A DNA stretch of 57,638 bases from Duganella callida (GTDB lineage: Bacteria > Pseudomonadota > Gammaproteobacteria > Burkholderiales > Burkholderiaceae_D): NCBI RefSeq assembly GCF_004614165.1, contig NZ_SPVG01000117.1, forward strand, positions 1-57,638, written 5' to 3'. Of the stretch, positions 8,923 to 18,900 are shown piece after piece. The first letter of the stretch is position 1, and each line of letters begins with the position of its first letter. The position numbers and the translations under genes are program-made. The notes under the pieces were generated by a model, which did no database searches, was not told the DNA's origin, and worked only from the letters and a program-made list of their open reading frames with translations.

Positions 8923-10773
8923 TTATGCGCGCTGTTGTTTTGCGATATAGCGGTCGATCACGGTCGGCAGCACCGTCAGCGGTACGCCGCAGCTCTGCAC
9001 CAGCGCGTCGTTGTAAGCGGCCAGGTCGAACTTCGCGCCCAGCGCGGCCTTGGCGCGTTCGCGCTGGCGCAGGATTTCGTTGTGACCCATCTTGTAGCCG
9101 CAGGCCTGCCCCGGCGACACCGTGTAGCGGTCGATCTCGCTGGTCATGGCCTGCTGGCCGCGGCCGGTGTTCTCGACCAGGAAGCGGATCGCCTGCTCGC
9201 GCGTCCACTTCATCTCATGCATGCCGGTGTCCACCACCAGGCGGCAGGCGCGGAACTGCTGCGCCTGCAGGTAGCCGATCTGGCTGAACGGATCGTTGGC
9301 GTACAGGCCGAATTCATCGACCAGCTGTTCCGCATACAGCGCCCAGCCTTCGATAAAGGCGTTGAAGCCGATCAGCGAGGAAATTAGCGGCAGCTCGTCG
9401 TGGTGCTCGGCCAGGTAGGCGCCTTGCCAGGCGTGGCCGGGGATGCCTTCGTGCGCGGTCAGGGTGGCGATTTCCGATTTCGGCCACAGCGTGGTCGACT
9501 TCAGGTTGATGTAGTAGATCGCCGGCCGCGAACCGTCCAGCGAGGCGAAGTTCATGTAGCCGAGCGGCGCGCCGGCCTCGATGTCGGTCGGCACGCGCTT
9601 GATCTGCAGCGGCACCTTCAGGCCCAGGTGCGAGATCTGCGGCATCAGCTTGCGTACCGCCTCCACCCGCTCGTTGCAGTAGGCGATCAGTTGTTCGCGG
9701 CCCTGGTCGTTGTCGGCGTAGAAGCGCTGCGGGTCCTTCGACAGCGCCAGCAGGCGTTCGCCCACCGTGCCCTGGGTGATGCCCTGCGCTTTCAGGATGG
9801 CGTCGATGCGCGATTGCAGCTGCTTGTTCTGTTCCAGGCCGATGGCGTGGATCTCTTTCGCGCTGTGGGTGGTCGAGGTGCCCAGGCGCAGCGCCCATTG
9901 ATAGTAGGCCGCGCCGTCCGGCAGGCGGTGCACGCCGGCGACATTGGTGGCTTTCCCGGCGGCTTTGCCGAAGGTGGCGATCTGGCGCTCCAGCGCCGGA
10001 TACACCGAGCCCTCCACCAGTTTCATGGCCCGCGCATGCCAGTCGCCGGCGATGTTCTGCTTGTGCGTGCGGTCGGTGATCGAGGTGACCAGTTTCTGTT
10101 CGGCCGCCGGCGTCTTGCGAAAGTTCTGCAGCTGGCCCAGCGCGGTGCGGCAGATGAAGTCCGGCGGCATGATGCCCTTGCTCGCCTGCTCGGCGATGCG
10201 CGCGGTTTCCTGATCCAGCATTTTCGCCATGCCTCCCAGACGCGCCAGATAGGCTTCGGCGTCGGCGGCATTGCCGATCTGGTGCTGCGAATCGAGGAAT
10301 TCCGGAATGCGCGTCAGGGCGCCGTCCTGCTGCGTGACGGGGAAGGGCGCGGTGCCGCCATTGAAGCCGCTGGCGGCGCCGCCGAACGGGAAGCGCAAGC
10401 CCTGCACGCCCGATTCGGCGGCGTAGGCGATGGTGTCGTAGCGGGTCTGCGCGGTCGGGCTCAGGTCTGTGCGCTTGATGGCTTTCAGGCGCGTCTGGAT
10501 CGATTTGACTTCGTTCGCCCAGGCTGCGTCGCCGGCCGGCGAGACGTCTTCCAGCTGCGATTTCAGCGCGGCGCGCTTGTCCTTGTCCAGGCCCAGGCCG
10601 GTGGCGCCGGTCGGCGACAGGCGCAGGACTTCTTCGGCGATGTCGTCCAGCAGTCTGGCGAAGCGGGCATCGGCCGGCGAGGTGCTTGCGGCGGCAAGCG
10701 ACAGGCCGGGAATGGCGTTGACGGCAGTGGCGGAGAGGGCGGCCAGCAGCAGCTCGCGGCGGGTATTGTTCAT
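8923..10773 (-). CDS. DUF885 family secreted peptidase-like protein
   Basis: A 616-residue protein with a leader MNNTRRELLLAALSATAVNA that has paired Arg and looks like a Tat signal. The large helical DUF885 domain holds the family metal-binding motif in TLTAHEGIPGHAWQGAYLAEHH (HExxxGH) and the downstream helix INKLKSTTLWPKSE-like region before it. DUF885 members resemble zinc carboxypeptidases, but few have been assayed. It is on the same strand as the DadA-like gene with a 46-base gap, so co-transcription is possible. D-amino-acid-containing peptides would be a coherent substrate, though that is only a suggestion. Confidence 0.82.
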   Translation of the reverse strand: MNNTRRELLLAALSATAVNAIPGLSLAAASTSPADARFARLLDDIAEEVLRLSPTGATGLGLDKDKRAALKSQLEDVSPAGDAAWANEVKSIQTRLKAIKRTDLSPTAQTRYDTIAYAAESGVQGLRFPFGGAASGFNGGTAPFPVTQQDGALTRIPEFLDSQHQIGNAADAEAYLARLGGMAKMLDQETARIAEQASKGIMPPDFICRTALGQLQNFRKTPAAEQKLVTSITDRTHKQNIAGDWHARAMKLVEGSVYPALERQIATFGKAAGKATNVAGVHRLPDGAAYYQWALRLGTSTTHSAKEIHAIGLEQNKQLQSRIDAILKAQGITQGTVGERLLALSKDPQRFYADNDQGREQLIAYCNERVEAVRKLMPQISHLGLKVPLQIKRVPTDIEAGAPLGYMNFASLDGSRPAIYYINLKSTTLWPKSEIATLTAHEGIPGHAWQGAYLAEHHDELPLISSLIGFNAFIEGWALYAEQLVDEFGLYANDPFSQIGYLQAQQFRACRLVVDTGMHEMKWTREQAIRFLVENTGRGQQAMTSEIDRYTVSPGQACGYKMGHNEILRQRERAKAALGAKFDLAAYNDALVQSCGVPLTVLPTVIDRYIAKQQRA

Positions 10774-10853
10774 GGCATCCTTGTTTCAGATAAGGGAAAG
10801 AATCAGCGCGACGCTGACCTTAGCGCCTACCGTGAACCGGTGTCAATGCCTTT

Positions 10854-12368
10854 TCAGGCGGCGAAGCGCAGATGCAGGCGCGCGGCCAGATCGTGCAGCA
10901 CGTCGGTTTCCTGGCGCGGCATGGCCAGCGCCACGTGCATGTCGGGGCGCACCAGGTAGGCCGCGTCTTCGAGCAGGCCCGCTTCGGCTGCGGCTTCGCT
11001 CCACGGAAAGGCGTGCAGCGGCAGGTGCAGCGCCTGCGCGGCGGCGGCCAGCTGCGGGCCGGTGTTGCCGTAGACGTGCAACTGCCAGTCCATGGATTGC
11101 AGCGCTTGAAAGTTATCCAACGCGTCCTCGCGCACTTGCAGCCACGGCAGCCGGTCGCCGCCGATGATGTCGCCGGCGCGGCCGCCGCTGAGCGGACTGT
11201 CGGGATAGTGGATCAGCACCTGCGACAGCGTCTTGAACAGGGTGCGCCGCGCCGCCGCGAAGCCGCTCAGCACCGGGAACACGTGCGGCAGCAGCCAGCT
11301 GCGCAGCAGTTGGCCGCCGGTGCCCTGGGAGACGATCAGCTGGAAGGCGCGGTCGGTGGTGATCACCAGCTTGCGCGCGAAGACGATGCGCTCCGCCTCA
11401 TAGGTGTCGAGCAGCGCCAGGCTGGCGCGGCCCTGCAGCACGTGGGCCAGCTTCCAGGCCAGGTTGATGGCGTCGCCGATGCCGGTGTTCATGCCCTGGC
11501 CGCCGGCCGGGCTGTGGATATGGGCCGCATCGCCGGCCAGGAAGCAGCGCCCGATGCGGAAGTGAGCGGCCACGCGGTGGTGCACGCGGTAGGTCGAGAA
11601 CCAGTTGACCTGCTCCACCCGGATGCCCAGCAGCGGTTCCAGCACGGGACGCACGTGTTCGAAAGTCGCGTGTTCGGGCGCGCCGTCGGGCATGATGCCG
11701 ATCAGCCGCTGCATGCCGCGCGAGCGCACCGGCAGCATCAGCGCAAACGTGTTTGCGCCGAGGTGGGCGACCAGGTCCTGATTGGGCGGGCCTTCCGGAT
11801 GGACGTCGGCCACGTAATACAGATGGTCGTAGGTGCCGCCGCTGAAATCGAGCTTCAGCGATTCGCGCACGCGGCTGCGGGCGCCGTCGCAGCCGCACAG
11901 GTAGGTGCAGCTGGCGGTGATGCGGTCGCCATCCTGTTCCAGCACGGCGCGCACGCCCCACTCGTCCTGGGTGAAGGATTCCAGCTCGGTGTTCCACTCG
12001 ACCGCCACGCCCTCGGCCTGCAACTGCGCCACCAGAAAGCGCTCATGGTCGTCCTGCGGGAAGGCCAGCACGAAGGGATAGGGACTGAGGCCGCTGCCGA
12101 TATCCCTGAGCGGCAGCTCGGCAATGTCCTCGCCGTTTTCGCGCAGATGAATGGCATCGATCCTGATGCCGAGATTGATCACCGGCCCGGCGAAACCCAA
12201 CTGATGGTAGAACTCCAGCGTGCGCGCATGCACCGCCATCGCGCGCGAGGCCTGGCCCGGACCGCTGTTCTTGTCGATGATGCGGACCGCGACACCGCGT
12301 CTCGCCAGCGCAATGGCGAGCACTAGGCCGGTGGGGCCGGCGCCGACGATGAGTACCTGGGTGGCCAT
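10854..12368 (-). CDS. FAD-dependent aromatic-type monooxygenase (PheA/TfdB group)
   Basis: A 504-residue flavoprotein of the FAD_binding_3 family. It shows VLIVGAGPTGLVLAIALARR (dinucleotide fold), CGCDGARSRVRESL (the DG motif) and the GD motif GRCFLAGDAAHIHSPAGGQG, then MNTGIGDAINLAWKLAHVLQG. The C-terminal thioredoxin-like part (about residues 385-504) ends in DVLHDLAARLHLRF. Relatives hydroxylate phenols, polyketides or rifamycins with NAD(P)H and oxygen. The substrate here is unknown. I chose ATG 12368 rather than 12407 because the Rossmann strand begins immediately after it. It is divergent from the beta-lactamase gene (116-base gap). Confidence 0.85.
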   Translation of the reverse strand: MATQVLIVGAGPTGLVLAIALARRGVAVRIIDKNSGPGQASRAMAVHARTLEFYHQLGFAGPVINLGIRIDAIHLRENGEDIAELPLRDIGSGLSPYPFVLAFPQDDHERFLVAQLQAEGVAVEWNTELESFTQDEWGVRAVLEQDGDRITASCTYLCGCDGARSRVRESLKLDFSGGTYDHLYYVADVHPEGPPNQDLVAHLGANTFALMLPVRSRGMQRLIGIMPDGAPEHATFEHVRPVLEPLLGIRVEQVNWFSTYRVHHRVAAHFRIGRCFLAGDAAHIHSPAGGQGMNTGIGDAINLAWKLAHVLQGRASLALLDTYEAERIVFARKLVITTDRAFQLIVSQGTGGQLLRSWLLPHVFPVLSGFAAARRTLFKTLSQVLIHYPDSPLSGGRAGDIIGGDRLPWLQVREDALDNFQALQSMDWQLHVYGNTGPQLAAAAQALHLPLHAFPWSEAAAEAGLLEDAAYLVRPDMHVALAMPRQETDVLHDLAARLHLRFAA

Positions 12369-12484
12369 GATGCAGTCTACAACCGCGGTGGAATGCGTAG
12401 CGCGCAATTGAGTACAACGAAGTCCCCCGTCGAGCGCCGGCGCTGATATGATATGTTTATTTTTGTTTAACGTTGCTACTGTCG

Positions 12485-13366
12485 ATGAAACATCTCGCTA
12501 CCCGCCGCACGCTGATGCTGGCGCTGGCCGCCGCGCCGTTGGCACGCGCGGCCGATTACCTGGACCAGTCGCCGACGTCCACGCCGTTGTCGCCGACCGC
12601 CCTGTTGGCGCGGCTGGAGCAGGAGTGCGGCGGGCGGCTGGGCGTGGCGGCGCTGAACACGGGCGACGGCCGCCAGCTGCTGCACCGCGCCGACGAGCGC
12701 TTCCCGATGTGCAGCACCTTCAAGATGATGGCGTCGGCCGCCGTGCTGGCGCGCGATCCGGCGCTGCTGAAAAAACGCATCCGCTACGACAAGGCCGATC
12801 TGGTGCCGCACGCGCCGGTGACCGGCAAGCATGTGGGCGAAGGCATGACGGTGGCGGAGCTGTGCGAAGCGACGCTGCAGTACAGCGACAATCCCGCCGC
12901 CAATCTGCTGATGAAGGAACTGGGCGGGCCAGCCGCCGTCACCGCCTTCGCGCGCGGCATCGGCGACACGGATTTCCGGCTCGAGCGCTGGGAGACGGAA
13001 CTGAACTCCGCCATCCCCGGCGATCCGCGCGACACCACCACGCCGCTGGCGATGGCGAAGTCGCTGCACAAGCTGGTGCTGGGCGACGCGTTGCCGCCGC
13101 CGGCGCGCAAGCAGCTCAAGGACTGGATGCTGGGGAACACCACCGGCGCCGCGCGCATCCGCGCCGGTGTGCCGTCCGGCTGGCCGGTGGCCGACAAGAC
13201 CGGCGCCGGCGATTACGGCACGGTCAACGACATCGCCATCCTGTGGCCGCCGGGGAAGGCGCCGATCGTGCTGGCGGTGTATGTCACCCAGCCCGGCAAG
13301 GACGACAAGGCGCACCCGGAGGTGCACGGCGAAGTCGCCAAAATCGTGATCGAGGCATTCCGATGA
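12485..13366 (+). CDS. bla: Class A beta-lactamase
   Basis: A 293-residue serine beta-lactamase with an N-terminal export signal (residues 1-22) containing a pair of Arg. All class A elements are present: STFK (S77, K80), SDN (134-136), the omega-loop ETELN with E170, and KTG (238-240) followed by AGDYGTVNDIAI. C76 directly precedes the active-site serine. The KTGxGDYGTxNDIA context is close to the CTX-M-like branch, so broad cephalosporin activity is possible but untested. The ATG at 12485 is preferred over an in-frame TTG at 12473. Its stop overlaps the GNAT start (ATGA). Confidence 0.95.
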   Translation: MKHLATRRTLMLALAAAPLARAADYLDQSPTSTPLSPTALLARLEQECGGRLGVAALNTGDGRQLLHRADERFPMCSTFKMMASAAVLARDPALLKKRIRYDKADLVPHAPVTGKHVGEGMTVAELCEATLQYSDNPAANLLMKELGGPAAVTAFARGIGDTDFRLERWETELNSAIPGDPRDTTTPLAMAKSLHKLVLGDALPPPARKQLKDWMLGNTTGAARIRAGVPSGWPVADKTGAGDYGTVNDIAILWPPGKAPIVLAVYVTQPGKDDKAHPEVHGEVAKIVIEAFR

Positions 13367-13881
13367 TGGACGAGCGCGTCGAGCACGAAGGTGGCGGAGT
13401 GGTCATCCGCCAGACAACGGAGGCGGATTGGGCGGCGCTGAAGCAGGTGCGTCTCGCCGCGCTGCTGGACGCGCCGACGGCGTTCGGCGTCAGCCATGCA
13501 TCGGCGGCCGCATATACGGACGCGCAATGGCGGGATCGCGCCGCCGGACGCGGTCCGGCGCGCTACATTCTGGCGTTTCCCGGGGCAGAAGCGGTCGGCA
13601 TCGTCGCCCATGTGCCGGCGGCCGAGACGGACCTCAACCTGATCGCCATGTGGGTCGCGCCGGACTGGCGCGGCACCTCCATCGCCGCGCAACTGGTCGA
13701 TGCCGTGAAGGCCTGCGCCATCGCCCAACATCGCCGACGGCTGCTGCTGGACGTCTCGCCGGAAAATCTGCCGGCATCGACGTTCTACCGAAAACAGGGC
13801 TTCGTCTTCCTGCCCGAATGGGAAGCATTGGAAAGCCATCCCGAGATTCGGGTGCAGAAAATGGAGTGGCGGACAGCCTGA
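13363..13881 (+). CDS. GNAT family N-acetyltransferase
   Basis: A 172-residue acetyltransferase with a single GNAT fold. The N-terminal strand and helix read VVIRQTTEADWAALKQVRLA. The acetyl-CoA-binding core is LIAMWVAPDWRGTSIAAQLV (motif A, RGxxxA form), and the C-terminal SPENLPASTFYRKQGF is motif B. The substrate is unknown. The ATG overlaps the beta-lactamase TGA by four bases, so the two genes are translated from one mRNA. The pairing suggests a stress or resistance role, but that is inference. Confidence 0.9.
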   Translation: MMDERVEHEGGGVVIRQTTEADWAALKQVRLAALLDAPTAFGVSHASAAAYTDAQWRDRAAGRGPARYILAFPGAEAVGIVAHVPAAETDLNLIAMWVAPDWRGTSIAAQLVDAVKACAIAQHRRRLLLDVSPENLPASTFYRKQGFVFLPEWEALESHPEIRVQKMEWRTA

Positions 13882-13908
13882 TTGCGCTTGCGCCGGCTGA
13901 GCGTCGCT

Positions 13909-14487
13909 TCAGTCGTCCAGGCCTTTGCCATCCAGGATGCGCTGCACGTTCTTGTCGATGCGCGCTTCGCGGGTTTTGGCTTGCTTGGCGGACGAGAAGT
14001 GCAACAGGTAGGCGCGCTGGCGGCCTGGCGTCAGTTCCTCGAAGGCGGCGCGCAGCGCCGGCACGTCGTCCATCTTGCGTTCCAGTTCTTCCGGAAAGTC
14101 GAATTCGACGGTCTTTTTGAATCCGACTTTGGCGCCCGACTTTTCCAGGTCGATGGCCTGCTGGATGTAGCTTTTCAGCGTCTTCGCCTGTTTCGTAATC
14201 TGCTCCAGGGCAGTGAAGCGGATCTGGCGCGCGGCCTGCACGTTTTCGGTCTGCTGAACCAGGATGTTTTTAGGGTCTTTCATCAGCGCGCCCTTGAAGA
14301 ACAGCAGCGCGCAATATTCCTTGAAGCCGTGCATCAGCACGACATTGCGGCCATCCAGGGTATAGCAGGGCTGGCCCCATTTGAAGTCTTCGCTCAGATC
14401 GCAGGATTGGAGAATCTCGCGCAGCGCGCGGAATTCCTCCTGCCAGTTTTTCGCGCGGCTCAGGAAAGCATCCACCTTGTCGCTCAT
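13909..14487 (-). CDS. YdeI/DUF1801 family protein
   Basis: A 192-residue cytoplasmic protein. Its N-terminal half matches the DUF1801 fold (EILQSCDLSEDFKWGQPCYT, then NVVLMHGFKEYCALLFFKGALM). Its C-terminal half has the YdeI/OmpD-associated tail (VPALRAAFEELTPGRQRAYL, then HFSSAKQAKTREARIDKNV). The biochemical role of the family is not established. The start at 14487 has GGGAG eight bases upstream and overlaps the deacetylase stop as ATGA, so it is the last gene of the NRPS operon. The in-frame ATG at 14502 lies inside the deacetylase gene and is less likely. Confidence 0.83.
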   Translation of the reverse strand: MSDKVDAFLSRAKNWQEEFRALREILQSCDLSEDFKWGQPCYTLDGRNVVLMHGFKEYCALLFFKGALMKDPKNILVQQTENVQAARQIRFTALEQITKQAKTLKSYIQQAIDLEKSGAKVGFKKTVEFDFPEELERKMDDVPALRAAFEELTPGRQRAYLLHFSSAKQAKTREARIDKNVQRILDGKGLDD

Positions 14488-15221
14488 TTTGCGCGCTCCC
14501 ATTCGAGATGAACGACTTTGTAGCCTTTGTCTTTCAGGACTTGCAGCAGGGTGGGCAGGGCCTTGGCGGTGGGGCCGTTCGCGTCGTGCATCAGGATGAT
14601 GCCGCCGCCGGCCTTGTCGAGGCTCGCGCGCAGGCGGTCGGCCAGCACGGCGGTGGTGTCTTCGGGTATCCAGTCGTTGATAGCCAGATCGATGGAGGCG
14701 ACGGTGATGTTGGCTTGTTTCAGCGCTTCCAGCAGGGTAGGCGTCTCCTCGAGGAACGGGAAACGGTAGGCCGGCGGCTCCTGGCCGAAGGCGGCGTGGT
14801 AGGCGGCGCGGCTGAGTTTCAGGTCGTCCAGTTGCTGCTGCGCGCTCAGCGCCTGCATGTGCGGATGGGTGTCGCTGTGGATGCCGGCTGAGTGGCCTTC
14901 GGCGATGGCGCGGCGGGCCAGGTCAGGATAGGCGCGCAATTGCTGGCCTTCCATGAAGAAGGTGGCCTTGGCGCATTGATCGGCCAACGCTTTCAGGACC
15001 AGCGGGGTGTTGTCGGGAGAGGGACCGTCATCGAAAGTCAGCACCACTTCGCCTTTGGCCAGCGGCAGCGCGGAATGCTGGTTGGTGCCGTAGGCGGCGC
15101 CTTCACGCTTCAGCATCAATGTGCGGGCGGTGCCCAATTTTTCGGGGCCGCATTCGGCCGCGGTGGCGGTTGCGGCGCTCAGGGCGGCCAGGACGAAGGC
15201 GCTGGTGACGGTCAGTCTCAT
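14484..15221 (-). CDS. Secreted polysaccharide deacetylase (NodB domain)
   Basis: A 245-residue protein with a signal peptide (residues 1-21) and one NodB homology domain. Visible motifs are motif 1 VVLTFDDGPSPDNT (catalytic base and metal Asp), motif 2 HSAGIHSDTHPHM (HxxxH, here with an extra Asp), motif 3 YRFPF and the C-terminal GGIILMHDANG. CE4 enzymes remove N-acetyl groups from chitin-like, peptidoglycan or exopolysaccharide sugars. Its position between a phosphopantetheinyl transferase and a YdeI gene, with ATGA overlaps on both sides, ties it to the NRPS product or to the envelope that carries it. Confidence 0.9.
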   Translation of the reverse strand: MRLTVTSAFVLAALSAATATAAECGPEKLGTARTLMLKREGAAYGTNQHSALPLAKGEVVLTFDDGPSPDNTPLVLKALADQCAKATFFMEGQQLRAYPDLARRAIAEGHSAGIHSDTHPHMQALSAQQQLDDLKLSRAAYHAAFGQEPPAYRFPFLEETPTLLEALKQANITVASIDLAINDWIPEDTTAVLADRLRASLDKAGGGIILMHDANGPTAKALPTLLQVLKDKGYKVVHLEWERAK

Positions 15222-15907
15222 GCGGTGTTGTCTCCTATGTGGATGTGGCCCAGCAGGCCGGCGACCGGCAGGGCCAGCGATATGGACCGGCCGGGAAGCT
15301 CGGTTTGCCATTCGCCTAGTTCTAATCCGTGACATTTTAGCGCGGCTTCGCGCTGTGTCCATGCCGATGTGAAGGAGGAGGCGCGTCGTTCGGCCGGTAT
15401 GGCCGCCAGCGCGGCAGCAGCAGCGGGGCCGAGATAATCGCGGGCGACCCTCTGCCAGTCGGGAATGTCCTGGATATGCATGATGTCGGCGCCGACGGGA
15501 CCATGCAGGTTGATGGCCGCCAGTGCGTAGTCGCCTTCGTGGGAGATGGAGATGCCGATGGTTTGCGGGCGGCCTGCCAGCAGGACGCGCGGCGGCGAGC
15601 CGGGCGTCGAAGTGATGGAGATCGTCTCGGGCGCGACGGCAAGCATGGCTGCCAATGCTTGGCGCGCGGCCGCGCGTATGAGGTGACGCGCGGCGTCGCG
15701 TTGCGGCCCTGCGGCCTGGCTGGCGCCGCCGGGCTGCGTGGCACCGCCACGCGCCTTCCCCGACGTGGTGACGTCGGCATCCGCCATGGCGGCGGCATTC
15801 GCGGCAGACGCATCGCCAGTCTTGATCAGGACTGCGAGGAGTCCGTCGTGGCCGTCCGCGCGCGCCGGCGCGGGGTCGGGCCACGTGTGGACGGCCAGTG
15901 GGGTCAT
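15218..15907 (-). CDS. 4'-phosphopantetheinyl transferase (Sfp-type)
   Basis: A 229-residue enzyme expected to attach the phosphopantetheine arm of CoA to the carrier-domain serine of the adjacent NRPS. It shows the Sfp-type core: a substrate-recognition segment ISISHEGDYALAAI, a GADIMHI motif in place of the usual GVDIE, and SFTSAWTQREAALKCHGLEL in place of the W-x-x-KEA-x-x-K motif. Residues 35-75 are Ala/Gly-rich and variable. The change of GVDIE to GADIM alters a usual metal-ligand position (Glu to Met), which should be checked. It overlaps both neighbours by ATGA. Confidence 0.88.
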   Translation of the reverse strand: MTPLAVHTWPDPAPARADGHDGLLAVLIKTGDASAANAAAMADADVTTSGKARGGATQPGGASQAAGPQRDAARHLIRAAARQALAAMLAVAPETISITSTPGSPPRVLLAGRPQTIGISISHEGDYALAAINLHGPVGADIMHIQDIPDWQRVARDYLGPAAAAALAAIPAERRASSFTSAWTQREAALKCHGLELGEWQTELPGRSISLALPVAGLLGHIHIGDNTA

Positions 15908-18900
15908 TTGCGCGCTGGCGCGGCGGGGCAGCCGGCCCAGTTGCCGTTGGCCGGAATATGCTCGCCCTTCATCACCAGCGTCAGCGGGCCGAGACGGGCG
16001 TTGTCGCCGACGGCGGCGCTGTACAGCACCGCCGCGCGCGGTCCCATGTAGACCCGTTCGCCGATCACCACGTGGTCGATCTTCATCACGCGGTCCTCGA
16101 ACAAATGGGTCTGCGGGCAGCTCAACGCATTCAGCTCGCTGTTGTCGCCGATCTGCACGCAATCGAATTCGGTGATATCGGTGGTGTCCATGTAGACGTT
16201 CTTGCCGATGCGGCAGCCGAGCAGGTTGAAGGCCAGCGGCAGCCACGGCGTGCCGCGCAGATAGCGCATGAAGTTCGGTACCGCGATGCCTTCATACAGG
16301 TTGGTCACGCCTTCGGACAGCCACACGAACGGCGTCCACATCGGCTCCGATTGCTTGCGATAGCGCCCGATCAGCAACCATTTCAACAGCACCACGAACA
16401 CGTAGTTGCCGATGCCGTAGACCAGGCCCGCCAGCGTCAGATCCCAGATCACCTCGCCCCAGCGGCCGGCGCCGGCGGCTGGCATCACCGCCAGCACCAG
16501 CGTGTAGCCGACCGCGATCACCAGCGCATGCGGCGCGACGATGCGGAAGGCTTCGATCAGGCCCCGACCCATCCGGCGCAGCGGCGACGGATGGAAGGTC
16601 AGATGTTCGGGATAACCACTGGTCTGCTCGCGCGCCGGCAGGTTGATCGGCGGAGAACCCAGCCAGGTGTCGCCCTGCTTCACGTGTGCATTGTCCGGCG
16701 CGCGCGAATGCACGCCGATCAGCACATGCTCCGGCAGCACCGTGCCGTCCGGGATGTATGCGCCATTGCCGACGAAGCTGCGGTGCGAGATCACGGTGGG
16801 CTCCATCACCATCCAGCCGCCGTCGATTTCCTCGTCGCCCAGCATCACCGCGTCGGCGATGAAGGTTTCGTCGCCCAGCGTCAGCATGTCCGGCACCACG
16901 CCGAGCGCGGTGGAGATTTCGGCGTCCTTGCCGACTTTGGCGCCGAGCAGGCGATACCAGTAGGGCGCGTAGACGGTGGCGTAAATGCCGTGCAGGACGT
17001 TCAGGCTCGATTCCTGGATCTGGCTGACCAGCCACTTGGCGCAGTAGGTGTCGCTGTGCACCGCGAAGCGGCCGGGCTTGAGGCGCGGCAGGGCGCTCCA
17101 GCGGATGCCGGCCGACACCAGCGCGGTCAGGATAATCAGCACCGCGCTGGCCGGGAAGGCCAGCAGGAAGTAGCGCAGCAGGCGGATGCGCATGTCGTCG
17201 CCCTGTATCCAAGGCAGCCAGTTGGCCTCGTCGAACCAGTCGATCAGCACGAAGCTGGGGAACACCGGCATGAAGAACAGCGTGACCACACCCAGAATGC
17301 CGAGAATGAAGAACAGCGCTTCGGCGCCGCGGCGTGCCGCCGTCACCGGAGGGCGCGGCGGCAGTTTGCCGGTATCGAAGGCGCCGACGTCGCGCGCCGG
17401 CGAACCGGCCCAGACGCGGCCGGCCGGCACCACGCCGCCATCGGCCAGCGCCGACTGGCCTTCCAGGTGGCCCAGCGCCTCCACACGGGTATTCCCTTCC
17501 AGAATGGCGAAGGAGCTGACGTAAGCGTCTCGTTCCAGCACGATGCGGCCGAGGTGCAGCCGGCCGCGCTCGACGCGGGCGTTTTCGAAGTTGACGGCGT
17601 TGCCGATGCTGACCTGATCGCCGATCTCCAGCAGGTCGGGCGAACGCAGGGTCATCGAACCGATGGTCACTTCCTTGCCGACTTTCGCGCCCAGCGCGCG
17701 CAGCCACCAGGCGTTGAGCGACGAGCCGCTGAGCAGGTAGGCCGGCGCCGCTTCGACCAGCCGGTCGGCCAGCCACCAGCGGTAATAGGTGAGACCCCAC
17801 AGCGGATACGTGCCGGCCTGCAGACGGCCGGCGATCAGCCACTTGCCGGCGACGGCGATGACGAACTCCATGATGGTCGCCAGCAGGAACACGCCCACCG
17901 AGGCGGCAACCGCGCGCGGCACCGAGTCGCCCGGATCGCCGGTGAAGAAGTGGTAGGTGAAGAACGGCGCCAGCCACTGCGCCATGCGCAACGTGACCAG
18001 CGGCGGCATCGCGGCCGCCTGGGCGATGCCGCACACCCAGCGCTTGAGGCGCGAGGGCGGCGTCCAGTCCTGTTCCTGCACGCCGGTGTCGGCGCCTTCG
18101 GCCATGGCCTGGGCGATCTTGCCGATCTGGCGCTGCTGGTAGATGTCGCGCACGGTGACATGGGCGAAACGCGGATCGGTGCGCAGGGAGGAGGCGAGGC
18201 GCGCGGCGAAGAACGAGTGTCCGCCCAGGTCGCTGAAGAAATCGGCGTGGCGCAAGATCGGCTGGCCGGGGAACAGCGCGGCCAGCGCGGCGAACAGCGC
18301 TTGCTCGGCCGGTGTTTCGGGCAGGTCGGAATCCTCGGCGCTGCCGGCCGGCGCGGCGCCGAGCGGTCGGGCTTTCAGTGTCTTGCGATCGATCTTGCCG
18401 GAGGTGAGGCGCGGCATGGCATCCAGCATCTCGTAGCGGCCGGGGACCATGTAGGGCGGCAGCTTGGCCGCCAGCGCGGCGCGCAGTTCGCGCGGATCGG
18501 GTGCGGCGCCGCCTTCGGCCACCAGATACGCCACCAGCTGGTCGATGCCGTCGTCCTTGCGCAGCAGGACCGCCACCGTGCCGATGCCGGGCTGCTGCGC
18601 CAGCAGCGCTTCGATCTCGCCCAGTTCGACGCGGAAGCCGCGGATTTTCACCTGGTCGTCGGCGCGGCCCAGGCACACCACCTCGCCGTCGGCGCCGATG
18701 CGCGCCAGGTCGCCGGTGCGGTACAGGCGGGCGTCATGCGGGCCGCTGGACCAGGGATTGATCAGGAATTTTTCGGCGGTCAGGTCGGGGCGTCCCAGGT
18801 AGCCGGCGGCCAGACCGGGACCGGTGATGCACAATTCGCCGACTTCGCCGCGCTTGAGCAGGCGCAGCGCCGGTTCGTGCGGCACCGCCGACGCTTGCGC

